Source of the DNA: an uncultured Clostridia bacterium
Lineage (GTDB): Bacteria; Bacillota; Clostridia; Christensenellales; UBA1242
Assembly (NCBI GenBank): GCA_947589615.1
Contig: CANQBU010000011.1
Location: forward strand, 1 to 18,050
Direction of reading: 5' to 3'
DNA length: 18,050 nucleotides
Both the position numbers and the translations under genes were made by a program. Each line of letters starts with the position of its first letter. Position 1 is the first letter of the stretch. This document shows, piece by piece, positions 6,935 through 15,835 of this stretch. A model generated the notes under the pieces. That model did not search any database. It saw nothing but the letters and a program-made list of their open reading frames with translations, and was not told the DNA's origin.

Positions 6935-7702
6935 TTAAATTTTTTGTGAAAAAGTAAAAAATGGAAAAATAGGAATAATATAAAACTCCGTTTCGTTTAA
7001 GTCAATTTTATGATTAAGATCTTTTTTATGCCCTATAAAAGTTTTTTTGTCAAACTCTCTTGCAGAAATTACATAATCAACATTAGAATTATCTATAATA
7101 TTTTGAAATTGTAATGTGTCAGTTAAAATGACTGGTTCTCCTTTGGAATTTTTGTTCTTTAAATAAAAAGTTCCCATATTTGTTTTATCTTCTACTAAAA
7201 ATATAATTATTATTTTAGCTGGATGTATTTTTAAATTATCTATAATTCGTTGTTTATAGTTTTTGATATTTGCTTCATGATTTCTAAATGAATCTTCAAA
7301 ATTACTTATAAAATTATCTCGATACTTATCCCCATTTTCTCCCATTTTAATAATAATCTTATCATCACATTTTTTATAGTATCCCTGCTCTATCATTTTT
7401 GTGCTCTCATAATAAACATTATTTGATTTTTCAATTTCTTTTTGAACTTTATGATATTTATCATTGAAATTTTTACACAATGTTGAGCCAACTGATTTAT
7501 TGTTTTTTATTATTAATTCAGAACAGTCAATTCTAAAATGTTCGAAAATAATAAGTGTTAAGTTGTTGCTATCCCAGTAATAGCCATCAGGTCTTTCAAA
7601 GTCAGTTGCACTTTCAAGCCAATTACATACATCTGCATTAGCGTTATTGTTTTTTAAAAAGTTTAAGTATTTCGTCCTAAAAATTGATACCTCTTTTGCC
7701 AT
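6935..7702 (-). CDS. Unknown protein, last gene of the restriction-like operon; possible nuclease
   Basis: A 255-residue protein with no confident family. The segment RPDGYYWDSNNLTLIIFEHF (about 37-56), an acidic residue before a hydrophobic strand ending in E, resembles the core of PD-(D/E)xK-type nucleases, though the usual Lys is absent (EHF). A second strand pair, AKIIIIFLVEDKT (about 162-174), and a C-terminal FYIIPIFPFF suggest an alpha/beta fold. No membrane segment or signal is clear. AAGGAG precedes the ATG, and it starts 16 bp after the preceding stop. As the fourth gene of the operon it may be an effector or specificity partner. Confident only that it is a real gene. Confidence 0.7.
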   Translation of the reverse strand: MAKEVSIFRTKYLNFLKNNNANADVCNWLESATDFERPDGYYWDSNNLTLIIFEHFRIDCSELIIKNNKSVGSTLCKNFNDKYHKVQKEIEKSNNVYYESTKMIEQGYYKKCDDKIIIKMGENGDKYRDNFISNFEDSFRNHEANIKNYKQRIIDNLKIHPAKIIIIFLVEDKTNMGTFYLKNKNSKGEPVILTDTLQFQNIIDNSNVDYVISAREFDKKTFIGHKKDLNHKIDLNETEFYIIPIFPFFTFSQKI

Positions 7703-7718
7703 TTTTAACTCCTTAGTC

Positions 7719-8051
7719 TTATTTTATTGATTCAATGAATGCAATTTCATCTGAGGATAATCGGTTTTTGTAGTCAGCTATTTTTTCAATAATTAGTTTT
7801 GCTCCTTGAGATCGCAAAAAATTTTCAGCATTTATATATGCTTGGTCATAAGTTTTTGGTGGTTGCGTGTTAACCTTATTCCATATTGTTGACTCTACTA
7901 AGTATTTTTCTCTTAATGTAGAAATATGTTTCTGCATTAATTGATATTGTCCGGTTTGATAAAACCATCGTAAATTTAACACCTCGTCGCAAAGATCAAA
8001 AATCTCTTTTACATCTTTAAATTTCTCAAAAATTTCTAAATAATCATTCAT
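7719..8051 (-). CDS. Small unknown helical protein in the restriction-like operon
   Basis: A 110-residue helical protein. Its C-terminus, LSSDEIAFIES, closely resembles the end of the upstream 1359-residue protein, LSQEEIDFIET (8 of 11 identical or D/E equivalent). Gene order is tight: five bases after the preceding stop, with GGAG before the ATG. The shared tail suggests a common helical hook or a decayed duplicate of the large subunit's terminus. No catalytic motif is visible. Confidence 0.7.
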   Translation of the reverse strand: MNDYLEIFEKFKDVKEIFDLCDEVLNLRWFYQTGQYQLMQKHISTLREKYLVESTIWNKVNTQPPKTYDQAYINAENFLRSQGAKLIIEKIADYKNRLSSDEIAFIESIK

Positions 8052-8056
8052 TATTT

Positions 8057-11000
8057 TTACTCCATTGGCTTAACATTTGTTTCGATAAAATCAATTTCTT
8101 CTTGTGAAAGTCCATACTTTTTATAAAGTTGTTGGTCTATTTCCGAAATTGATTTTGACCAATCTATATCAGAATTTTCGGTAAAGTCTTGTAAAGGAAT
8201 ATAAGCCCAAATAGGAGCTGCATTATGTTGAGTTTTTTTTAATATGCCCAGTAATAATCTTACAAGTTTTGTTTTAATGTATTTTAAGAGATATTCTGCT
8301 TCTATTTTGGCAACAAATCTACCAATACTAATAAATGTAGGGGTAGATGATTCTTGTGGCCCTAGAATAATTGGAGAGCTTAATGTTTCGCCTAATACTC
8401 CAGAACCATTTGATTCTGGTATGACCACCTTAAAATAATTTATGTTATTAGTTAGTGGGTACCTTGGTTCCATATAATCTTTTAAAATCCATCGATAACA
8501 TCTATCACCATTAGATAAACCAAGTAATTTATAATAATTATCACTATAAGCAGGGGACTTTGTTTCAAATGCATATGGCAAAACATCAAATGTGGAAGAT
8601 TTAAGTTCAAATTCTTCGTTTGGAGACAATTTTTCTACATTTGGATGATCTATTCTTATTGCTTTTAATCTATCAGAAATAGATTGCGGATAACATTCTA
8701 TAAATTTCTTTGTAAACTTTAAGTCTGACCTTCCACCGAAAATAATAGAAGACAAATTGTTCTTTTTATCCTTATTAAAATGAGACGCAATATTTTTCAA
8801 CCGCTCGCCTGGCACGAATTCTTTTATGGCTCCAAAATTTTCGTTTTTATCGTAATATAAAATTGCGACACCTCCCTTTATATCTATTCTAGGGAAAATT
8901 TTTGTAGCATCTTGTTCAAACATTACAACCTTGATGTGGGCATTGGATAACATTTTTTTATTCCATTCTTTCGGCGTCAATCCTGTATTAAATAAAAATC
9001 TTGCAGGCGATATTAAAGAATATCTATCAGATAAACTTTCTGCAACATTGTAAAAATAATTATAAACAGCTCCATAACGGTTGTTTACGCTCGTAGAATC
9101 TTGATATGGTGGATTGCCAACTATTGCATCGAATTTCATTTTTCCCTCCATTTTCTTATCATTCATATTCCATGTTATTGCATTTGATAGTGCACTTACA
9201 AGTTGTTCATTTTTATTTTTTAATTTATTAATAATATCTTCTTCAACATGTATGTTTGCTTTATAATCCTTAAAGCCAACAAGTGTTCGTTGAGTGATCT
9301 TTTTAGCCATTTCTGTCTTACACAAAACAAAAATATTGTTTTCAACTGTTTCACGCCAATAATCTTTGTTTGTTGCTAGTGGACTATTAATCTTATTTCT
9401 ATAAATGCTATATACCATATACAATGGATACAAACCTGTTTTTGAATTAATTTCAAGAATTTTAACTTGCGGATTATTGAAAATATCTCGTGTTACTTGT
9501 CCTTGATTTATAAATCGTGGTTCTTCAATTTCCTCAGAATAATCCTCGTTATAGAAATTATATCCACCGAAGCAATCCCCTATATGCATATTCACAACTC
9601 GCCAAGGCGTTAAAACGGTTTCCTTATCAGGATTTTTAAACTGAGCAAATATTTGAGAAAGCCTAGCAATTCTTTCTTTTGGTGGCATGTTATCAGCATT
9701 TCTTACACTTTCTCTAATCCTTCTGCCGCAGGCTTCAAAAATATCTTTATCATAGTATTTTTTAAAATCATTGAACATTGGCTTTGTCACGCCTTTTGGC
9801 ATAAATTCAGCCCAGGAAGCATCATCAACTTTGCTCGCAAAATTATCTATAGTAATTGTTTCATTATCCTTAACATCAGCTCCATAAATCATAAGCGGAA
9901 TTCTGATAGAAATACCTCTAAGAATTGATATTGCTGTTTGTTTTTGTTGCTGTTGCTCTTTTCTTTTTTCAAGTAAAGCCTTTTCTTCAGGAGTTAAAAA
10001 ATCTTTTTTCTTCTTTTCTATTCGTTTTAATTCTTCATACTCTTCTTTGGTTAATCCTTGTTTATTAACATCGACCTCTTTTTGTTTCTTTGTTGGTTTT
10101 GTTGTTCCTATAATTTCTCTTAGGTTATTAAATTTTTCTAATTCTATTCCATCAAGTTTTAAAAGTTCATCATTGTAAAGTTTGCTATCTTCAAAACCGC
10201 TACTGATAACTTTGTCTATTTCAATCTTCTTTAATTGTTGCAATAAAGAATTTACATCATAGTAAGACATTTTAGAACCATCAATTCCTATTACAGGGCA
10301 GAAATTCAAAAAGTTGCCTAAAATAATCCTTTCTTCATCAGTGGTTGTTCCTGCTTTATATGATAATCTTGATGCAGAAGCGGCAACTTTCAAAGCTCTA
10401 TCTGGTGCAAAATCAAAGACATAGCAATGTTCTTTTATTTTTCCATTAATATTTCCCGGAGATTGAACACGAAAAATTGTTTGTAAATAACTTGATGGAG
10501 AAGTTGAATAAGATCCTGCAAGCATCAATACACAAGTCCATTCTTTTATTGTTACCCCTGTGGTTAATTTTCCACATGATAAAGTTATTGTGTAACCATC
10601 TGGTCCAACTTCTTTTATCGCTTTTTTAACTTTTGTTAAAGCATCTGCATTTTCTTCTTCTGCATCACCATCACCAGCAACATTGACAATTTTAAAAGCA
10701 CTTGAACCAAATATAAGGTGATTGTTTAAAAGTTTGCTTAATGCAGCTGCCTCTTTTACCCCAGGTAACATCCAAAGAGAGTGTCTAAAATATTTCCGAT
10801 ATTCTTCTGTTGAATATGGATAATTTGAATCATCGTCTTTCTTTGTTAAAAGATTAAGAAAACTAATAATATCTTCTTCGTGAACAAAATCTCCCACGCT
10901 TTTTCCTTGTGGAATCCTATTTAAGTCTTTTTCAATATCACCAGTCCATACTCTGAAAAATTCTCTAAAATTAAATGCTTTATCTTCTAAATCTACATAA

Positions 11001-12136
11001 GCAGAATTGGTATAAATTTTGTTGAGATTATAGGTATAAATTGTCATATCAGGAAGTTCATCATAAGGATTTCTAGTGTCACCATATTTATCCCACCAAG
11101 TTTTCTTAGCATCTTGCTCCATTACATAATCCCATGTAAAAACTTGATTTTTCTCGGGAAATTCATCAATAATATTAAAAGGTGTGCCAGATAACAATAG
11201 TGTTTTTGAATTTGTTCCATCTGTTCTTTTAATGATATTTTCTAATACTGCTGTTCCTAATGTTGTCAATGTTCCCTCGTGCGCCTCATCAATTACTACA
11301 AAATCCCAATCTATAGAAAATATTTCATTATTTTTATCAAAATTTCCACCAACTTTTTTTGAGCCTCTTAAATCCTGAATAGATGCAAAATACACAAAGT
11401 TTTCCGCTTCATTTACAAGGTTTTCAAAACTTAAACCATTTTTCTTGCTGCCAAATTTATAATCTGTATCATAAAATATTTTATCAAAATCATCATACCA
11501 GCCCTCGTTTACGACTGGTCTATGTGTCAAAATTATTGTTTTCCTGAATTTCATGCGCTTGACAACTTCTAGCGCACATAACGTTTTGCCAAAACGCATT
11601 TTTGCATTCCAGAGCATTCTATCGCCTTTCTGCAAATATTTTTCTGACTGCTCAATGGCTAATTTTTGATCTGGTCTAAAAATAACTGGATTTCTATTTT
11701 TTGTTATTTCATTGCTATTCAAAGAATGTCTGTTTTCTTTAACGGCACGAATGGCGTTTTTTGCCGTTTCCAAATCCGTTTCATACCATTCAAGCGCTTT
11801 TCCGCGAATATCCTCAAATTGTTTCTTGTTTATTCCGGAAGCAGTTAAAACTTCACCAACATCATAATCTCTAAATGCCTTTAATTCGTTATCTTTATTT
11901 TGAAAAACTGCAATTTCTGTATGTAATAATTCATAACTAATACCAGCTGTTCTTGTGTATCCATCAATTCTCTCTTTTGCCGCTTTGTTCAGCAAAAAGC
12001 AATTTGGAGGTAAATCTTTCCAATCTTTTGCATCAACTGAAGTATCTCCAACTTTAACAAGTCCCTTATGCCTTTTATCATTAATTCTAAAAATATAAAT
12101 TAATTTATATTCGAATGTATTTTTAAATTCTATCAT
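8057..12136 (-). CDS. Single-chain restriction-modification-like protein: GIY-YIG-like nuclease, SF2 helicase, Eco57I-type methylase
   Basis: A 1359-residue multidomain protein. Residues 10-80 resemble a GIY-YIG (T5orf172-like) nuclease: YIF (14-16), LVKVGDT (26-32), then R56/R62 and E74. Residues 150-600 are an SF2 helicase: MRFGKT Walker A (180-185), VIDEAH (281-286), SGTPF (316-320), TTGVT (525-529) and QTIFRVQSPG (552-561). A charged coupler, probably coiled coil, spans about 695-735. The methylase follows: TPWRVVNMH (843-851), an aberrant motif I EINSKTGLYP (895-904) in place of DPxxGxG, and catalytic NPPY (1008-1011). The C-terminal region (about 1180-1310) is the likely target-recognition domain. 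The order resembles type ISP enzymes, which usually carry an Mrr-like nuclease and are somewhat longer. AGGAG precedes the ATG, which overlaps the previous stop by one base (TAATG). Confidence 0.85.
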   Translation of the reverse strand: MIEFKNTFEYKLIYIFRINDKRHKGLVKVGDTSVDAKDWKDLPPNCFLLNKAAKERIDGYTRTAGISYELLHTEIAVFQNKDNELKAFRDYDVGEVLTASGINKKQFEDIRGKALEWYETDLETAKNAIRAVKENRHSLNSNEITKNRNPVIFRPDQKLAIEQSEKYLQKGDRMLWNAKMRFGKTLCALEVVKRMKFRKTIILTHRPVVNEGWYDDFDKIFYDTDYKFGSKKNGLSFENLVNEAENFVYFASIQDLRGSKKVGGNFDKNNEIFSIDWDFVVIDEAHEGTLTTLGTAVLENIIKRTDGTNSKTLLLSGTPFNIIDEFPEKNQVFTWDYVMEQDAKKTWWDKYGDTRNPYDELPDMTIYTYNLNKIYTNSAYVDLEDKAFNFREFFRVWTGDIEKDLNRIPQGKSVGDFVHEEDIISFLNLLTKKDDDSNYPYSTEEYRKYFRHSLWMLPGVKEAAALSKLLNNHLIFGSSAFKIVNVAGDGDAEEENADALTKVKKAIKEVGPDGYTITLSCGKLTTGVTIKEWTCVLMLAGSYSTSPSSYLQTIFRVQSPGNINGKIKEHCYVFDFAPDRALKVAASASRLSYKAGTTTDEERIILGNFLNFCPVIGIDGSKMSYYDVNSLLQQLKKIEIDKVISSGFEDSKLYNDELLKLDGIELEKFNNLREIIGTTKPTKKQKEVDVNKQGLTKEEYEELKRIEKKKKDFLTPEEKALLEKRKEQQQQKQTAISILRGISIRIPLMIYGADVKDNETITIDNFASKVDDASWAEFMPKGVTKPMFNDFKKYYDKDIFEACGRRIRESVRNADNMPPKERIARLSQIFAQFKNPDKETVLTPWRVVNMHIGDCFGGYNFYNEDYSEEIEEPRFINQGQVTRDIFNNPQVKILEINSKTGLYPLYMVYSIYRNKINSPLATNKDYWRETVENNIFVLCKTEMAKKITQRTLVGFKDYKANIHVEEDIINKLKNKNEQLVSALSNAITWNMNDKKMEGKMKFDAIVGNPPYQDSTSVNNRYGAVYNYFYNVAESLSDRYSLISPARFLFNTGLTPKEWNKKMLSNAHIKVVMFEQDATKIFPRIDIKGGVAILYYDKNENFGAIKEFVPGERLKNIASHFNKDKKNNLSSIIFGGRSDLKFTKKFIECYPQSISDRLKAIRIDHPNVEKLSPNEEFELKSSTFDVLPYAFETKSPAYSDNYYKLLGLSNGDRCYRWILKDYMEPRYPLTNNINYFKVVIPESNGSGVLGETLSSPIILGPQESSTPTFISIGRFVAKIEAEYLLKYIKTKLVRLLLGILKKTQHNAAPIWAYIPLQDFTENSDIDWSKSISEIDQQLYKKYGLSQEEIDFIETNVKPME

Positions 12137-13110
12137 TAATTTCTCCTATTTAATAGATTAATAAATTTAATAGACCTATTCGTTTCCCAATTCATAACTT
12201 TGGAGTAAATGCCTGTATGTTTATTTGGATTATTCTTTAAGCAGCCGGGACATTCTTCAGTTTGCGTTTCATCGTCAAATAAAGATATTTGCATTTTTGG
12301 AACAGGCTTACAACTATCAGGTATTACAAACTTCAATCCGTCCATTTGAAATATATTCCAGGAAATTATCTTTGAAATTTCTTCTAAATATTCTTTTATA
12401 GGAAAAACTCCAAATCGTTCAACATAATAATCAATAAAAGTAAAAAGTAAATTCTCGCGTGCAATTAATAAACTATCCCCCTGCCACTCAAAGCCATAAA
12501 TAGACTTAAATGCTTTTACTGCCCATTCATACCACTCTTGTTCATGTTCTGTGTTCTCATTAACTATTCGAAGTTTCCTATCTAATAGTCCTATTCTCTC
12601 ATTTATTTCAAGCCATTTGCCGGTTACAGTATCATATCTACTAACAAGATAAGGGGCCTCACCGCATGATATTTCAAGCCTATTTTCTAAGACATAATCC
12701 TGCCACGTTTTGCCTTCTGGGAATAAGATTTTGTCATTTATAACTTGCCATGTTTTATCTTTTTCAATATTAAATACATTTTCCTTGCAAAACCAAGCAT
12801 TGTCTATTAAATTGTTTTGAGCATTGCATACCCATGAAGGTGTAAAAACTTCTGCTTTCTCTTTTACACGAATATTCTGTTCTCTCTTTGATTTTTCAAC
12901 TCTAGGCTTAATTACCAAGCCATTTCTACCAGTGATCGACTTAATAGTTATATTGTCAAACGGATAATAACCACTTCCACGCGTCTGATAATTGTCTGTT
13001 GCCCAAATGATATTTTTATTTGAAGAACGATCTTTTAGTAAAATTTCTAAAAGCTTATCATCAAGTTGATAAATATAATTTTCTTTAATGTCAACTTCTT
13101 TTTCTTCCAC
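12136..13110 (-). CDS. Methylase-like accessory subunit ('restriction endonuclease subunit M' type)
   Basis: A 324-residue protein. KEKAEVFTPSWVC resembles the N-terminal motif X of adenine methylases. GEAPYLVSRYDTVTGKW, GLLDRKLR, GFEWQGDSLLIARENL and SWNIFQMDGLKFVIP match proteins annotated as subunit M that accompany large helicase-methylases. No NPPY catalytic motif is present, so it is more likely a recognition or assembly partner than an independent methylase. A CPGC element (about 293-296 from the longer start) may belong to a zinc site. I chose GTG 13110 over TTG 13128: GAGG (13119-13116) spaces to it by five bases, and the extended -10 promoter puts transcription start near 13127, which would exclude the TTG. 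Its stop overlaps the large gene's ATG. Confidence 0.8.
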   Translation of the reverse strand: MEEKEVDIKENYIYQLDDKLLEILLKDRSSNKNIIWATDNYQTRGSGYYPFDNITIKSITGRNGLVIKPRVEKSKREQNIRVKEKAEVFTPSWVCNAQNNLIDNAWFCKENVFNIEKDKTWQVINDKILFPEGKTWQDYVLENRLEISCGEAPYLVSRYDTVTGKWLEINERIGLLDRKLRIVNENTEHEQEWYEWAVKAFKSIYGFEWQGDSLLIARENLLFTFIDYYVERFGVFPIKEYLEEISKIISWNIFQMDGLKFVIPDSCKPVPKMQISLFDDETQTEECPGCLKNNPNKHTGIYSKVMNWETNRSIKFINLLNRRN

Positions 13111-13133
13111 TTTAACCTCGTAATACAAAAAGT

Positions 13134-13162
13134 ATTATAGCATATATAATTAGAAATCCTAA
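13134..13162 (-). promoter_or_regulatory. Proximal promoter of the restriction-like operon
   Basis: On the minus strand, an extended -10 TGCTATAAT (13142-13134) lies 17 bp after a weak -35, TTAGGA (13162-13157). Predicted initiation near 13127 gives a leader of about 17 nt with GAGG before the GTG start at 13110. Confidence 0.65.
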
Positions 13163-13230
13163 TTAAATTTTTATATTATTTTGAAATTAATTTAATTTTT
13201 TGATATTAAAACTTATATAAAAAATTATAA

Positions 13231-13259
13231 TTGTCCTTATCAAAGGTTTTTAGGGACAA
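13231..13259. promoter_or_regulatory. Inverted repeat and third copy of the TGTCCT-type operator
   Basis: TTGTCC (13231-13236) and GGACAA (13254-13259) form a perfect 6-bp inverted repeat with a 17-bp spacer. The first half begins TGTCCTTATCAAAGG, which matches the two operator copies at 13295 and 16200 in the pattern TGTCCT-A--AA-GG. Candidate repressor or activator site upstream of the restriction-like operon. Confidence 0.45.
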
Positions 13260-13278
13260 CTCTTGTTTTTCTAAAAGT

Positions 13279-13314
13279 AATATAGCATAGATGCTGTCCT
13301 AAAAAACGGATTTC
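13279..13314 (-). promoter_or_regulatory. Distal promoter with TGTCCT operator, restriction-like operon
   Basis: On the minus strand, extended -10 TGCTATATT (13287-13279) with a poor T-rich -35 (13307-13302). TGTCCTAAAAAACGGATTTC (13295-13314, plus-strand reading) covers the spacer and -35. It is identical at 19 of 20 positions to the site at 16200-16219, and lies 11 bases from the -10 box in both. Adjacent AGCAT-AG-ATGCT (13284-13295) is a further small palindrome. Confidence 0.5.
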
Positions 13315-13321
13315 AAAATAT

Positions 13322-13924
13322 TTAATTTTTCATGAACGGTGCAGGTTTTAACTGAGTGATTAAAGTTCCTTTTTGATAGAAAATACTTTCAAACCTTTCA
13401 AGTTCCGATTGCATCATATCTTGCAACAAAACATTATTTTTATAATCAAATGCGACCATTGAATTTATGCTATTCACGATTTTTTTAGGCAAAATTTCAA
13501 AGTTATAAGTTGCAAAAACAGGAAAAATTCCAAATTTGTGTCCGTTTTTAAAAATTTTTACCAATGTTTTTCTTGTTTTATAATCTTCGATGAAATATTC
13601 GGCCGATTCATCTATTATAAAAATTGTGATATGTTCACTTTCTTCATTTTTAATTGTTTTGCGAAACGATTCTAAAATGGTTTTCGCATCCTCCATTTTG
13701 GTTATAACATTTACATTTTTATTATCTGTAAATTCGACTCCCTTAGGGTCAAAAACAATAATTTTTATATTCTTTTCTTGTAATTTTTCAATAATTGACT
13801 GCAAAAATACTGTTTTCCCTGCTCCTACATGGCCTACAACTAATAGATTTTTAAGATCGGAAAGTTTTTCCTCAACAACCTTCCCGCCTATCATTTCTCC
13901 GATTTTTAATTTTAACTCTTCCAT
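13322..13924 (-). CDS. Minimal FtsK/SpoIIIE-like DNA translocase motor
   Basis: A 200-residue P-loop ATPase. GHVGAGKT Walker A (31-38), FDPKGVEF (58-65, equivalent to the DPK-x-x-E of FtsK), IFIIDE Walker B (101-106), a GHKFGIFPVFATYN segment (128-141) and a closing YQKGTLIT (183-190, equivalent to the GDML region) follow the order of the FtsK beta motor. Bacterial FtsK motors are usually 400 or more residues with an alpha domain and a fused gamma domain; both are absent here. The gamma-like domain is encoded separately, 15 bp upstream in the same operon. No membrane segment is present, so it is not anchored by itself. It may pump element DNA in segregation, replication or transfer. AAGGAG precedes the ATG. 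Confidence 0.85.
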   Translation of the reverse strand: MEELKLKIGEMIGGKVVEEKLSDLKNLLVVGHVGAGKTVFLQSIIEKLQEKNIKIIVFDPKGVEFTDNKNVNVITKMEDAKTILESFRKTIKNEESEHITIFIIDESAEYFIEDYKTRKTLVKIFKNGHKFGIFPVFATYNFEILPKKIVNSINSMVAFDYKNNVLLQDMMQSELERFESIFYQKGTLITQLKPAPFMKN

Positions 13925-13939
13925 TATATTCTCCTTTAT

Positions 13940-14635
13940 TTAAAATAATATTGTCAACATAGACTTTTCGGCTTTTATTTTTCTCATAACAATTGCGCCC
14001 TCTTTGACAAGCAGGTTGCACTGTTTTAAAATTTCTACAACACTTCCTTTTGCAATATCAACTATATAAATTACAGGTGAAGATATTTTATCTTCTATTC
14101 TAAAAATCTCACTTACATTGTCGAAATCGAATTTAACAAATTTAATTTTATAATCCTTTTTCTTTAAAAAATCAAGTAGAAATTCACTTGATAAATTGAC
14201 AAGAGCATCTTTGCACAAAATATCAAAAATTGTTTTATTTAATTCCTTTGCAGCCTCTTCACTAACGGACTCGTCAAATTCATCAAAAAATTTAATCTTG
14301 TCAAGTTTTAATTTTTCAAGTTTTACTTGGCCTTTTTTAGGCTTTGGAGTATCTGAATAAGACTCTTCTTCCTCTCTCAATTTTGAAGGGTCCCCTCCAT
14401 AAAGATTGCAAAATTCTTCTTGCGATATTAAAACTTTTCTCGGACCATTACACATTCCTTCAATAAAGCCTTCTTCCTCTAAAATATCTACAAGGCGTGC
14501 TGCCCGTGGATAACTTATCTTAAATCTTCTTTGAATTGAAGTTGTTGTTATTTTGCCAACTGCGACTGCAAATTCCAAAATTTCGGGAAGTAGCGGTTCC
14601 CTCGCATAAAGTTCTTTTCTATTTTTTAATGTCAT
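13940..14635 (-). CDS. FtsK-gamma-like winged-helix DNA-binding protein
   Basis: A 231-residue protein. Residues about 13-72 match the FtsK gamma domain that reads KOPS/SRS polarity sequences: LLPEILEFAVAVGKITTTSI, then QRRFKISYPRAARLVDILEE (35-54) with the conserved RAAR motif, and GFIEG..GPRKVLI. The C-terminal 130 residues are not gamma-like: an acidic linker (88-110), then an alpha/beta domain of unknown type. In true FtsK the gamma domain is at the C-terminus of the motor; here it is N-terminal in its own protein and encoded before the motor. It probably supplies DNA sequence recognition to the mini-motor. Its ATG overlaps the upstream stop by four bases (ATGA), and GAGGAGG lies before it. 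Confidence 0.82.
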   Translation of the reverse strand: MTLKNRKELYAREPLLPEILEFAVAVGKITTTSIQRRFKISYPRAARLVDILEEEGFIEGMCNGPRKVLISQEEFCNLYGGDPSKLREEEESYSDTPKPKKGQVKLEKLKLDKIKFFDEFDESVSEEAAKELNKTIFDILCKDALVNLSSEFLLDFLKKKDYKIKFVKFDFDNVSEIFRIEDKISSPVIYIVDIAKGSVVEILKQCNLLVKEGAIVMRKIKAEKSMLTILF

Positions 14636-14835
14636 AAATCCTCCTCGTCTTCTAACAGTTCCTCAATATCAGCAACTTCTTCGACTGTTAAATCATTTTT
14701 GTTGTGCATTAGCCACTCAAAGTCCTCATGTTCCTCTTGATTTTTAACAGGTTTTTTATCTTCTTTAATTTCTATCTTTTTAGGTAATTTTGTTTGATTT
14801 TTAAATATTTTCTTGATTTTTTCGAGAATTTTCAT
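14632..14835 (-). CDS. Small charged protein of the split-FtsK operon
   Basis: A 67-residue protein. The first half is Lys-rich (MKILEKIKKIFKNQTKLPKK) and could be an amphipathic helix that touches membrane or nucleic acid; the second half is acidic, ending EELLEDEEDL. No domain is recognised. It lies ten bases after the WYL gene and overlaps the gamma-like gene by four bases, so it is cotranslated. A role as adaptor between membrane or DNA and the motor is speculative. GGAG precedes the ATG. Confidence 0.7.
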   Translation of the reverse strand: MKILEKIKKIFKNQTKLPKKIEIKEDKKPVKNQEEHEDFEWLMHNKNDLTVEEVADIEELLEDEEDL

Positions 14836-14845
14836 GTTTTTTCTC

Positions 14846-15835
14846 CTATTTTTTATATTTTTCTACCATATTATTTAAAATGTTTAAAATTTTATTGCGG
14901 GTGGAAAGTGGCTCGACAACCTCCACAGACTGTCCATATTGTAAAGCCCAATAGATAAGGGAATCTTCATTGACTTTTATCTGTGCATACAAATTTCCGC
15001 CCTCAAAATATAGTCCTATTTTATTACCAAACCAGCTTACAATATCATTGACCCGTGCCTCATCTTCAATTTTGATTTTTGCATCAACAGAGTCCCCTGC
15101 GTTCATGTAAATATGCTCTCTTAAATAGTCTTTAATAGAAAAGTTTGATAGTCCAGGAAGCGAATTAAGAGGTTTAACTGGTTCATCCAAAATTTTCAAA
15201 TTTGTAATATTTTCAACTTTGTAGTTTCCTAAATTATCATATTTATCATAATTGCAAACAAGGTAATAATTGCCGTGAGTGTTTACTAAGTAATAAGGAT
15301 TTATCTTGTAGATTTTTCCGTCTTTCTTTGGAGAAAGTTTTTTGTCTGTGCCGTAGGAGTTATATTGAAACTGAACCTTCTTGCCCTCGCTTATCGCCTC
15401 ATCCAAAAGTTCTATATTGAGAAAAAGTTGTCTGCTGTCTGTTCTAACATCATCATCTATCTTTTCAAGGTGTTTGTATTTTCGCTTGTCATAAATGCTA
15501 TGATCTTTTGTAAGTTTGTCTACAAGTTCTCGTGCATATTGTGTCGGCATTGATCGGGAAGAGTAAATAGCATCGATTAAAAATCTTAGTTCTCCCTCTT
15601 CAAAATCACGAAAACCGAGATACACTCCATAATTGCCTCGCTTAATTATTTCATAGCCAAGAGAGGACAAAATATCAATGTCGCGTGCAATAGTTTTTCT
15701 TTCGAGCCTGACTTCATACTCACTATCAAGTTTATCTAAAATTTGAGAATATGTAAGCGAGTGATTTCTGTCGGTGTATTTTCTTAAAATTTCAAGCACA
15801 TAAAGTGTTGAGCCTTTTTTCTCACCGTTTATCAT
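14846..15835 (-). CDS. WYL-domain transcriptional regulator
   Basis: A 329-residue protein. The N-terminal winged helix-turn-helix (about 11-65) includes LTYSQILDKL and RKTIARDIDILSSLGYEI. The WYL ligand domain (about 141-216) carries KVQFQYNSYG and INPYYLVNTHGNYYLVCNY. A C-terminal WCX-like extension (about 245-325) follows. The family senses nucleotides or nucleic acid fragments and often controls defence or mobile genes. Lying inside the split-FtsK operon, it probably controls that operon. The TGTCCT motif found at this operon and at the restriction operon is a candidate site. Start overlaps the preceding gene's stop (ATGA); GGAGG precedes it. Confidence 0.88.
   Translation of the reverse strand: MINGEKKGSTLYVLEILRKYTDRNHSLTYSQILDKLDSEYEVRLERKTIARDIDILSSLGYEIIKRGNYGVYLGFRDFEEGELRFLIDAIYSSRSMPTQYARELVDKLTKDHSIYDKRKYKHLEKIDDDVRTDSRQLFLNIELLDEAISEGKKVQFQYNSYGTDKKLSPKKDGKIYKINPYYLVNTHGNYYLVCNYDKYDNLGNYKVENITNLKILDEPVKPLNSLPGLSNFSIKDYLREHIYMNAGDSVDAKIKIEDEARVNDIVSWFGNKIGLYFEGGNLYAQIKVNEDSLIYWALQYGQSVEVVEPLSTRNKILNILNNMVEKYKK

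Noticed and set aside
9653..9928. Plus-strand open frame inside the large restriction-like gene (and similar ones at 8244, 11184, 11666)
   Set aside because: They are antisense shadows of the 1359-residue protein, without ribosome binding sites or recognisable domains.
13111..13128. TTG start at 13128 for the methylase-like accessory gene
   Set aside because: It has no ribosome binding site and lies at or before the predicted transcription start; GTG 13110 has GAGG at good spacing.
13590..13943. 117-codon plus-strand frame opposite the mini-FtsK motor
   Set aside because: Antisense to a protein with clear Walker motifs; composition is Ser/Phe/Ile-rich as expected of a shadow frame.
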